From NCBI GenBank assembly GCA_003567615.1, contig PWZC01000060.1, forward strand, positions 1 through 7,772: 7,772 nt of DNA, written 5' to 3'. How positions within the stretch are numbered: the first letter of the stretch is position 1; each line of letters begins with the position of its first letter. Below, piece by piece: positions 1 through 5,937 of the stretch. A model generated the notes under the pieces. The model made no database searches and had not been told where the DNA came from. It worked only from the letters and a program-made list of their open reading frames with translations. Source of the stretch: Gemmatimonadota bacterium (lineage in GTDB: Bacteria; Gemmatimonadota; Gemmatimonadetes; Longimicrobiales; Gaopeijiaceae). A program made the position numbers and the translations under genes.

Positions 1-672
1 CGTTCCGGGCTGGAGGCTGTGGCGTCCCAGTTGGGCCGCCTCCTCCGGCAGGAGGGCATATCCCCCCTGCTGGTGGCCGGTCACTCGGCCGGAGCCTGCA
101 TCGCGATCCGGGCGGCCGCGCGGGGGTGGATCTCCCCCAGGGCCATCCTGGCGTTGGCTCCCGCTCTCGGAAGCCGGGACACCTACGTCCCGCCCCTACT
201 GGATCGTCCGATGGCGGCTCTGGCGCGTTCCGGGCTCCTGGCCCGGGGTGCAGCCGGTGTCATCCGCAATCTCCCGGTTGTGGAGCAACTCCTCCGATCC
301 ACCGGGTCCCGGTTGGACCCGGAGGTCCGATCCCGCTACCGGGCCCTGCTCTCCAATCCCCGCCGTGTAGCCGGGGCGCTGGCGCTCTTTTCGGATTGGG
401 ACCCATCGGACGTGGCCACCGACGCGGCCCGACTCGGGATTCCCGTGACTGTTCTGGCGGGGGAGGAGGACCAGTGGGTTCCTCCCGCCACCATCCGGGA
501 GTCGATCTCCCGGGCTCTTCTCGCTCACCCCGAGGGGCAGCAGAGCCTGCAACTCCGTTTCGAACCAAAGCTTGGACACCTGCTTCCCGAGGAAGCCCCG
601 GAGCTGGTAGCCGATTGTCTGTTGGAGCTGGCCGAGCGCGCTGGAATCCTCCCCGCCGCCACGGGCGACTGA
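1..672 (+). CDS. bchO: BchO, alpha/beta hydrolase of the Mg-chelatase step (5' end missing)
   Basis: This is the C-terminal 223 residues of an alpha/beta-hydrolase. The frame is open to the window edge, so the true start lies upstream and the GTG at 19 is only an internal codon. The fragment shows the nucleophile elbow GHSAGA (Ser about fragment residue 29). A likely catalytic Asp sits in GEEDQWVPP (about 157) and a His in LGHLLPEEAP (about 193), so the triad looks intact. The GHSAGA elbow and the Asp-x-x-VPP and GHL-x-x-EE patterns are those I know from BchO. BchO is a photosynthesis-cluster protein usually encoded beside bchI and bchD and thought to assist Mg insertion into protoporphyrin IX; its reaction is not established. 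Here it faces bchZ tail to tail instead of following bchD. A generic hydrolase remains possible, but the setting strongly favours BchO. Confidence 0.82.
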   Translation, partial: RSGLEAVASQLGRLLRQEGISPLLVAGHSAGACIAIRAAARGWISPRAILALAPALGSRDTYVPPLLDRPMAALARSGLLARGAAGVIRNLPVVEQLLRSTGSRLDPEVRSRYRALLSNPRRVAGALALFSDWDPSDVATDAARLGIPVTVLAGEEDQWVPPATIRESISRALLAHPEGQQSLQLRFEPKLGHLLPEEAPELVADCLLELAERAGILPAATGD

Positions 673-683
673 GGGGGGACACC

Positions 684-699
684 GCACTGGTCCCGGTGC
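684..699. terminator. Weak dyad between the convergent bchO and bchZ stops
   Basis: The 43 bp between the two stop codons contain an imperfect inverted repeat: GCACTG (684-689) and CGGTGC (694-699) with a 4-nt loop. A competing GGGAC/GTCCC pairing lies at 676-680 and 690-694. On the + strand the single mismatch becomes a G.U pair. No T run follows on either strand. It could help end transcription of one or both convergent genes, but as a factor-independent terminator it is poor. Confidence 0.25.
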
Positions 700-715
700 T
701 CGGTGGAGGAGGGCG

Positions 716-2164
716 TCATGCCGCCACCCCCGACAGTTGCTCCCGGGCCGCCTGGACCCGCTCCATGGTCACGATCTCGTCTCCGGAGGCGAGGGCGGCC
801 TTCTCGGCCGCATCCCGCATCCGCTTCGCCATGGAAATCCGCACCAGCGGCGCGAACTCCCGCAGCACCTCGTCCAGGAACTCCCGGGCCTCGTCCTCCC
901 AGGGGATGGATTCCCCACCAGGGCGGGCCGGGGTGGCGTCGCCCTTGTCCATCTCCGTCCCCAGGGGAAGGATGTGGAAGAGGGCGTCGAACAGCGCGTT
1001 GCAGATCTCCTGGACCAGATAGGTCGCCCCTGCATAGCCCATGAAGGGGGTTCCGGTGTGTCGTCGTATGATGGCGCCCGGGAAGGACGCCGGGATGTAC
1101 TGGCAGCGGAGGCCCAGCTCGGCCGCGTACATCCGTTCGTTGAAGCTCCCGAAGAGGAGCAGCGGTGGGCGCCGCTTCAAGGTGTCGCGCACCGCCTCGT
1201 TGTCCGGCTTCTTTCCCGGGCGCCGATGATGTACGTAGGTGCAGGGCATTCCCAGATCTTCGGTGAAGTATCCCTCCAGTCCCCTGGCGTACGTTTCACC
1301 GCTGAACACGGCGAAGGATGAGGTGGCGAAGAAGTCCTGGGTAACACTTCGCCACAAGTCCCAGATGGGCTTCAGCGTCGTGTGCTTCTCCTTTTCGATG
1401 AACGGTCCCGCGTCGAGACCGGTATGCTCGGCCAGCGCCTCGAGGAACCGGGTCGTGGACGACATCCCGATGGGGGCGCGGATCCACGGCTTGTCCAGCT
1501 CCTCACAGAGCTTCTGCCCGAACTCCCGGTACATGAGCACATTCACATCGGCATCGGCGAGGGCGGGGATGTCGTCCACGTGGGCCCCAAGGGGGAACAC
1601 CAGGTTGACTTCGCACCCGACTCCCTCGATGAGCCGCCGGATCTCGGCCAGATCCGAGGGCATGTTGAAGGTTCCGTAGATGGGCCCGATGATGTTCACC
1701 AGGGGCCGCTCCGACTCCCTCTTCTTCCGGTTGCGGGCCTTCTTCTCTCCGAACTGGGTCCAGAGCCAGTAGAGCGCCCGATTGGCGGACTCCCACTGGT
1801 CCTCATCGATGGTGCGGGGAAGGAAGCGCAGAAGGTTCGTCCCTGCCGGCACCACACCCCCTCCGATCATCTCCGCAATGCTGCCCGTGACCACCACGGC
1901 CGGCTCGTCCGGGTTGAGGCTCTCACTGGCCCGGCGGAGGGCTTCCTCCGTGCCGGTCATGGAAAGCTCATCCTCAGAGAGCCCGGTAACGGCGATGGGC
2001 AGCTCGTGCGGGGGAAGGGCATCTGTGTAGTGCAGGACCGAGGTGACGGGAAGGTTTTCGCACCCCACCGGTCCATCGATGACTACCTGAAGCCCCTTCA
2101 GCGCCGTGAAGACGTAGACGGAGCCCCAGTATCCGCCGGCTCGATCGTGATCCAGGACCAACAT
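716..2164 (-). CDS. bchZ: Chlorophyllide a oxidoreductase subunit Z (BchZ)
   Basis: BchZ (482 aa) is the NifK-like half of the BchYZ catalytic component. With BchX this component reduces the C7=C8 double bond of chlorophyllide a ring B, the step that makes a bacteriochlorin. The N-terminus MLVLDHDRAGGYWGSVYVF and the segment GPVGCENLPVTSVLHYTDALPP are typical of the family from residue 1, which fixes the start. Cys35 in GPVGCEN is the expected single BchZ ligand to the [4Fe-4S] cluster shared with BchY. Other family blocks are VVTGSIAEMIGGGV (about 91-104), NMPSDLAEIRRL, DLWRSVTQDFF and MGYAGATYLVQEICNALFDALFHI. The last ~45 residues (ISMAKRMRDAAEKAAL onward) resemble the small C-terminal domain found in BchB-type subunits. 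Length is normal. The ATG shares one base with the bchY stop (TGATG), and a perfect AGGAGG lies 7 nt upstream. It is the last gene of the unit. Confidence 0.97.
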   Translation of the reverse strand: MLVLDHDRAGGYWGSVYVFTALKGLQVVIDGPVGCENLPVTSVLHYTDALPPHELPIAVTGLSEDELSMTGTEEALRRASESLNPDEPAVVVTGSIAEMIGGGVVPAGTNLLRFLPRTIDEDQWESANRALYWLWTQFGEKKARNRKKRESERPLVNIIGPIYGTFNMPSDLAEIRRLIEGVGCEVNLVFPLGAHVDDIPALADADVNVLMYREFGQKLCEELDKPWIRAPIGMSSTTRFLEALAEHTGLDAGPFIEKEKHTTLKPIWDLWRSVTQDFFATSSFAVFSGETYARGLEGYFTEDLGMPCTYVHHRRPGKKPDNEAVRDTLKRRPPLLLFGSFNERMYAAELGLRCQYIPASFPGAIIRRHTGTPFMGYAGATYLVQEICNALFDALFHILPLGTEMDKGDATPARPGGESIPWEDEAREFLDEVLREFAPLVRISMAKRMRDAAEKAALASGDEIVTMERVQAAREQLSGVAA

Positions 2165-3891
2165 CAGGCGACCTCCTGATCCTTCCGGGAGGCCTCGGGC
2201 CCGCGCCCGATCGCCTCACCGGCATCACCGGAAGAAGCCGGCTTTCCGGCGACAGCCTTGGCCGCCCCCGTCTCCGTCCCCTTCCGTTGACCCGTAGATG
2301 CCTTGCCGCCCCTGGCCCGGGCATTCCTCTGGCGCGCGCTGAGGCGCTCCTCGGGAACCCCGTCGTGACCGTACCCGGCCGTGTGACCCGTACCGACGCC
2401 GGCGAAGAAGGCCCGCATCCGGTTCAGTCGTTCCCGACCTCCGATGGCTCCGCCCACGACCTCGGCGATCCCACCGGCTCCGGCCGGCCCGAAGATGGGC
2501 CGTGCCGAGATGAGGTTCGTGAAGTAGAGGGCCGGGGTCCCGGCCTCCTTGGACGCCTGGACAACCGGCGTCGTCCCCAGAACCAGATCGGGATTCACAT
2601 CCTTCGAGGCCGCCAGATCCTGCTCCAGCGACGCCCGGTACTGCACGTGGGTGCCTCGTGCCTCCAGCCACTCCCGGTCCGGATCGCTCCACTTCGACCG
2701 GGGAAGGGCGGTCCCCACATAGGGGACCTCGGCGCCCGCCTCTGTAAGGAGCCGGGCCACCAGGAGCTCGGAACCCTCGTAGCCGGAAACCACGATGCGC
2801 GCGTCGATTCGCTGCGCGGCAAGGGCACTCCGGGTGGCTCCCACCGCCTGATCCACCGCCGCACCGAGAACATCGGCGGGGGTGCCCAGGACTTCACCGA
2901 CGGCGGCCAGCCAAGCCGCTGTCCCGTCGGCCCCAACAGGCCCCGAGGGGACGACCGTGCGACCGGCACGCTCGAATTCCCGGACCGCACGGACATAGAA
3001 GGGGTGCACCGCGGCCACCACGTGGGCATCGAGCGCCTTGTAGAGCTCGCGCCACTCCCGGGTCGGGACCGTGGTCCCTACCGTGGCCCCCAATGGCCTC
3101 AGGAGGGCATCGATACCCATGGGATCTGCGGGAAAGAGCTCTCCCAGCAGCGTGACCGTGGGCCGATCCTCCACCAGGTCCTTCGGTCGTGCCACGGGAC
3201 CCCGCTCCGCTTCCTTGCGGGCGTAGCGGAGAATGGCCCCCGACAAGACATCCTTGGCCTCGGCATGGGTGGGGACGCCGAACCCCGGTACGTCGATCCC
3301 GATGATCCGGACCCCGTTGATCTCCTTGGGAAGGAGATCCAGGGGCACCCCGGATGCCGTGGGAACGCAGAGGTTGGTCATGATGATGGCGTCGTACTTA
3401 TCCGGGTCCGCCAGCTTCTCCACCGCTTCCTTCACGTGCTCGAACAGGGCACCGGTCACCAACGTCTCGGAGTTGAACGGCACGTATCCCACCGTGCGTC
3501 GAGCTCCGTAGAAGTGGGATGTGAAGGAGAGTCCGTAGACGCAGCACGCCGACCCGGAGAGGATCGTGGCAGTGCGCCGCATGCGGAGTCCCACCCGCAG
3601 GGAACCGAAGGCCGGGCACATTCCCTGGGGCTTGTCGTGGGGTCCCAGCGGATAATCCTTCACCAGCTCTTCCAGGACCTTGCCCGACTCACCTGCCTCC
3701 GCGGCCGCTCGTAGACGCTCCGATCCCCCATGGCACCCGGCACCGTTCAGCGACGGGGCCCCGGCCTCCACGCCGGCGGCCGGGTCGGATCCGGAGGGCT
3801 CCTGGACGGAGTTCCCGGTCACGACCGGCAACTTCCGGCGGCGCGGCTCGGTGGTGGATTCGGAGGTGGACATCGGTCGCTTGGTCTCCAT
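2164..3891 (-). CDS. bchY: Chlorophyllide a oxidoreductase subunit Y (BchY), with extended tail
   Basis: BchY (575 aa from the chosen start) is the NifD-like partner of BchZ and carries most cluster ligands and part of the chlorophyllide site. Visible blocks are GAGCHGG (C53), QGMCPAFGSLRVGLRMRR (C92), ILSGSACCVYGLSFTSHFYG (C116/C117), YVPFNSETLVTG and MTNLCVPTASGVPLDLLP (C175). C92, C116 or C117, and C175 are the likely three BchY cluster ligands. The core ends near MRAFFAGVGTGHTAG (about 492-506). After it come ~55 residues rich in Gly, Ala, Lys, Arg and Glu with no family match I recognise. The first ~48 residues are also low-complexity. Known BchY proteins, as I recall them, are roughly 480-520 aa, so this one is long. 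The ATG at 3891 overlaps the bchX stop (TGATG) but has no clear Shine-Dalgarno. A second in-frame ATG at 3873 (Met7) is an alternative, with GGAG 12 nt before it. The frame is open further upstream to 4101, but that part lies over bchX. Confidence 0.96.
   Translation of the reverse strand: METKRPMSTSESTTEPRRRKLPVVTGNSVQEPSGSDPAAGVEAGAPSLNGAGCHGGSERLRAAAEAGESGKVLEELVKDYPLGPHDKPQGMCPAFGSLRVGLRMRRTATILSGSACCVYGLSFTSHFYGARRTVGYVPFNSETLVTGALFEHVKEAVEKLADPDKYDAIIMTNLCVPTASGVPLDLLPKEINGVRIIGIDVPGFGVPTHAEAKDVLSGAILRYARKEAERGPVARPKDLVEDRPTVTLLGELFPADPMGIDALLRPLGATVGTTVPTREWRELYKALDAHVVAAVHPFYVRAVREFERAGRTVVPSGPVGADGTAAWLAAVGEVLGTPADVLGAAVDQAVGATRSALAAQRIDARIVVSGYEGSELLVARLLTEAGAEVPYVGTALPRSKWSDPDREWLEARGTHVQYRASLEQDLAASKDVNPDLVLGTTPVVQASKEAGTPALYFTNLISARPIFGPAGAGGIAEVVGGAIGGRERLNRMRAFFAGVGTGHTAGYGHDGVPEERLSARQRNARARGGKASTGQRKGTETGAAKAVAGKPASSGDAGEAIGRGPEASRKDQEVA
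2172..2177 (-). promoter_or_regulatory. Ribosome binding site of bchZ
   Basis: On the - strand a perfect AGGAGG is followed by 7 nt and then the bchZ ATG. It lies inside the last codons of bchY, so bchZ can be initiated independently as well as by coupling to bchY termination. Confidence 0.85.
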
Positions 3892-4808
3892 CAAGCAGTC
3901 TCGTAGACGATTTCCAGGGATTCCCGCTCGAGGGCGGCTGCGCCCATCATCTCTTCCGGCGTGGCCGGGGTCAGGATCACGTCCCGTCCCACGTCCTCGC
4001 CCTTGAAGAGGTCCAGCAACTCGTCGTGGGTGAGGGTCTTGGGCTGCAGGGGAGGAGCTTCCGACACCCCCAGGCCCAACTCCTCGAACACGGCTGCCCA
4101 CCGTCCGCCCGGTTTCCCGACGATCTCGTAGTTGGCGCTCTTGCGCCGGATGTCGTCGTGCTGGGGGATGGCCGCCAGGACCGGGATCCCCACCTTCTCG
4201 GCGAAGGCATGGGCCTCGCCGGTCCCGTCATCCTTGTTGATGACCAGCCCGGCCACACCCACGTTGCCCCCCATGGTCCGGAAGTACTCCACCGCGGAGC
4301 AGACATTGTTGGCCACGTAGAGGGACTGAAGGTCGTTGGACCCCACCACGATGACCTTCTGGCACATGTCCCGCGCAATGGGGAGGCCGAAGCCGCCGCA
4401 GACCACGTCGCCCAGGAAGTCCAGCAGGACGAAGTCGAACCCCCAGTCGTGGAAGCCCAGCTTCTCCAGCAGTTCGAAGCCGTGGATGATCCCCCGGCCT
4501 CCACATCCCCGACCCACCTCCGGGCCACCCAGCTCCATGGCGAAGACGCCGTCCCGGGTGAAGCAGACGTCGGAGATCGCCACCTCCTCCCCGGCGATCC
4601 GTTTTTCCGACGAGGTGGCGATGATGGTCGGGCACGCCCGACCGCCAAAAAGGAGACTCGTGGTGTCGGACTTGGGGTCGCATCCGATGAGGAGGACCTT
4701 TTTGCCCTGCTGGGCCATCATGTAGGAGAGGTTGGCCAGGGTGAAGCTCTTCCCGATACCGCCCTTCCCGTAGATGGCGATGATTTGCGTCTCCTTCTTA
4801 GCACTCAT
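3891..4808 (-). CDS. bchX: Chlorophyllide a oxidoreductase iron protein (BchX)
   Basis: BchX (305 aa) is the NifH-like homodimeric ATPase that passes electrons, in an ATP-dependent way, to BchYZ. The P-loop YGKGGIGKS spans about residues 13-21. The block VLLIGCDPKSDTTSLLFGG follows at 38-56. The two cluster cysteines are C102 in VGRGCGGRG and C137 in DVVCGGFGLP; each subunit gives two ligands to one [4Fe-4S] cluster at the dimer interface. Later family blocks are GSNDLQSLYVANNVCSAVEY and GLVINKDDGTGEA. The start at 4808 is favoured by a GGAGGAG 6 nt upstream and by the ATGA overlap with the bchC stop. The in-frame extension up to 4979 is bchC sequence in another frame and looks unlike a BchX leader. 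Rhodobacter BchX, as I recall it, has about 30 extra residues before the ETQIIAIYGKGG block; here only five precede it. Confidence 0.97.
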   Translation of the reverse strand: MSAKKETQIIAIYGKGGIGKSFTLANLSYMMAQQGKKVLLIGCDPKSDTTSLLFGGRACPTIIATSSEKRIAGEEVAISDVCFTRDGVFAMELGGPEVGRGCGGRGIIHGFELLEKLGFHDWGFDFVLLDFLGDVVCGGFGLPIARDMCQKVIVVGSNDLQSLYVANNVCSAVEYFRTMGGNVGVAGLVINKDDGTGEAHAFAEKVGIPVLAAIPQHDDIRRKSANYEIVGKPGGRWAAVFEELGLGVSEAPPLQPKTLTHDELLDLFKGEDVGRDVILTPATPEEMMGAAALERESLEIVYETA

Positions 4809-5743
4809 GCCACACTCCTCCAGTCCAGGATCATCTTGACGCACCGCGGATCTTCGAAGGCGGTACGGTAGGCTTCCGGGGCGCTGCCGGCGTCTTCCCT
4901 GTGGGTCACGAGCCCGTCCAGGGCCAGCTCCCCGTGGGAGACCGCACGGGCCACCGCCCGCAGATCCTCGGGTTTCCACTCCGCCGCCACCCGGATCCTC
5001 GCTTCTTTCATGAAGGCCGGTGGAAAGCGGAAGTGGACGCTCTCGGAGTAGAAGCCCGCCAGGACCCCCTCTCCACCCGGCGTGAGCCGGGGAATGACGA
5101 TATCCAGGATTCCCTGGGCGCCACTCACGTCGTAGATCCGGTCATACAGCCGGTCCGGATCGTCGGCGGGGTCCAGCACCGGGTAGCCCCGGGCTCCGTC
5201 CCGCCGGTCGGCGTCGATCTCCCAGACCACGGGGTCGGCGCCCCGGGACCGCAGGATCCGGGCAAGGAGTCGGCCCAGCGCTCCGTGGCCGACCACGAGA
5301 GGGGACTCCCCCTCCGTACCGGCCACCACCGCGTGCCACGCCGTTCCCGCCAGGGCCAGGAGGCAGCCGTCCTCGCCACTCCCCTCGTCCAGGGCGATGG
5401 TTCTCGTCCCGGGCACCACCAGGGTGCGGGCTGCCGCCCCGAAGAGTCCGTAGGCCTCCTTGAATCCCTTGGAGCCGGGAACGAAGACCCAGTCACCGAC
5501 CTGGCGACCTGAATTCTCTCCGGCCCATCGGACCTGACCCGTGGCCTCGTATCCTGGAACCAGTGGGTAGCCCATCCCGGGGAAGGGAGGCATGGCTCCC
5601 GTCCACAGAAGCCGCTCCGTCCCGGTGCTCACCCCGGTCCAGCTCACCTCCACCAGGACGTCGTCCGGTGAGGGGTTCGCCAGATCCAGGCGTCGCAGGG
5701 CGAGCCGTCTCGGCTCTTCCAGGACTACGGCCAGGGTGTCCAC
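4805..5743 (-). CDS. bchC: 3-(1-hydroxyethyl) bacteriochlorophyllide a dehydrogenase (BchC)
   Basis: BchC (312 aa) oxidises the C3 1-hydroxyethyl group to the acetyl group that distinguishes bacteriochlorophyll a, using a nicotinamide cofactor. It has the two-part medium-chain dehydrogenase fold. The N-terminal GroES-like part contains the family block GVSTGTERLLWTGAMPPFPGM (about 37-57) and YPLVPGYEATG. The Rossmann part contains LVVGHGALGRLLARIL (about 149-164) and YDVSGAQGILD (about 204-214). The C-terminal blocks VLAGFYSESVHFRFPPAFM and AAEWKPEDLRAV are characteristic of BchC. No Cys occurs where zinc-dependent relatives carry ligands; only C127 and C301 are present. The start is GTG at 5743, preceded by AGGAGG with an unusually short 3-nt spacer, and the product aligns with known BchC from its first residues. 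It is the first gene of bchCXYZ, behind its own promoter, and overlaps bchX by 4 nt. Confidence 0.95.
   Translation of the reverse strand: MDTLAVVLEEPRRLALRRLDLANPSPDDVLVEVSWTGVSTGTERLLWTGAMPPFPGMGYPLVPGYEATGQVRWAGENSGRQVGDWVFVPGSKGFKEAYGLFGAAARTLVVPGTRTIALDEGSGEDGCLLALAGTAWHAVVAGTEGESPLVVGHGALGRLLARILRSRGADPVVWEIDADRRDGARGYPVLDPADDPDRLYDRIYDVSGAQGILDIVIPRLTPGGEGVLAGFYSESVHFRFPPAFMKEARIRVAAEWKPEDLRAVARAVSHGELALDGLVTHREDAGSAPEAYRTAFEDPRCVKMILDWRSVA
4815..4821 (-). promoter_or_regulatory. Ribosome binding site of bchX
   Basis: GGAGGAG on the - strand with a 6-nt spacer to the ATG at 4808, inside the end of bchC. It decides the bchX start in favour of the short N-terminus. Confidence 0.85.
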
Positions 5744-5746
5744 GTG

Positions 5747-5752
5747 CCTCCT
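5747..5752 (-). promoter_or_regulatory. Ribosome binding site of bchC (short spacer)
   Basis: AGGAGG on the - strand lies only 3 nt before the GTG start codon at 5743. No other start codon at better spacing gives a BchC-like N-terminus, so the GTG is kept. A weak start codon at tight spacing may lower initiation of this first gene compared with bchX and bchZ. Confidence 0.6.
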
Positions 5753-5788
5753 GTCTTGCGGTGGTCTTCTCGTCCGTCGCTCGCCTCT

Positions 5789-5817
5789 ATATTTGGCCCG
5801 CCGGGCCCTGGTGTCAA
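5789..5817 (-). promoter_or_regulatory. Predicted sigma-70-type promoter of bchCXYZ
   Basis: On the - strand a perfect -35 hexamer TTGACA (5817-5812) is followed after 17 bp by AAATAT (5794-5789) in an AT-rich patch that also offers TATAGA (5791-5786, 20-bp spacer). It is the only AT-rich stretch near bchC, and would give a leader of about 35-40 nt. The -35 lies inside the proximal TGT-N12-ACA palindrome. The 17-bp spacer contains the GC inverted repeat GGCCC-GCC-GGGCC (5795-5807). An alternative -10 is TGTAAT (5829-5824), five of six matches to consensus, but I see no good -35 for it; with that choice the two palindromes would cover -10 and -35. Confidence 0.6.
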
Positions 5818-5829
5818 GTAAAAATTACA
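5812..5829. promoter_or_regulatory. PpsR/CrtJ-type operator, proximal site
   Basis: An exact TGT-N12-ACA palindrome in an AT-rich context (TGTCAAGT...ATTACA). This is the established consensus for CrtJ/PpsR, the redox- and light-responsive repressor of bch, crt and puc genes in purple bacteria. It overlaps the predicted -35 of bchC, so binding would block RNA polymerase. The regulator gene is not in this window. Confidence 0.75.
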
Positions 5830-5837
5830 ACCCGTGC

Positions 5838-5855
5838 TGTCCAGAACGCCATACA
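5838..5855. promoter_or_regulatory. PpsR/CrtJ-type operator, distal site
   Basis: A second exact TGT-N12-ACA palindrome, separated by 8 bp (5830-5837) from the proximal one. The start-to-start distance of 26 bp is about two and a half helical turns. Two sites 8 bp apart at bchC is, to my knowledge, the arrangement described for cooperative CrtJ repression in Rhodobacter capsulatus. Its centre is GC-richer than that of the proximal site. Confidence 0.7.
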
Positions 5856-5878
5856 GCCCCGAACGTGGGTATGAGAAA

Positions 5879-5908
5879 GCCCCGATCGGCAGCATAACCG
5901 ACCGGGGC
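5879..5908 (-). terminator. Factor-independent terminator-like hairpin after crtF
   Basis: Starting 29 nt past the crtF stop, the - strand has GCCCCGGTCGG (5908-5898), an 8-nt loop and CCGATCGGGGC (5889-5879). These form an 11-bp stem with one G.U pair, followed directly by TTTCT. Read on the + strand the G.U becomes an A-C mismatch and no T run follows, so it is oriented to end the bchD-crtF transcript. It separates that unit from the bchC promoter. Confidence 0.75.
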
Positions 5909-5937
5909 CAAAGGACCTACGCTTTCGAGGGGACCGC

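Noticed and set aside
126..1022. Open frame (298 codons) on the + strand over bchO and the bchZ end
   Set aside because: Pro/Gly/Arg/Ser-rich out-of-frame translation spanning two convergent genes; not protein-like.
1382..2179. Open frame (265 codons) on the + strand opposite bchZ
   Set aside because: Antisense shadow of bchZ caused by high GC at codon third positions.
2287..3714. Long open frame (475 codons) on the + strand opposite bchY
   Set aside because: It is the antisense shadow of a GC-rich gene whose conserved BchY motifs lie on the other strand; the translation shows no recognisable domain.
3892..4101. In-frame upstream extension of bchY
   Set aside because: It lies within the conserved C-terminal part of bchX in another frame and has shadow composition; ATG 3891 is the natural operon start.
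4809..4979. In-frame upstream extension of bchX
   Set aside because: It overlaps bchC in another frame, has Gly/Arg-rich shadow composition, and the strong ribosome binding site and ATGA overlap indicate ATG 4808.
5744..5937. Possible small gene, riboswitch or RNA gene in the crtF-bchC gap
   Set aside because: The only structure is the terminator hairpin, the operator pair and the promoter; no tRNA, aptamer-like fold or credible small reading frame with a ribosome binding site was seen.
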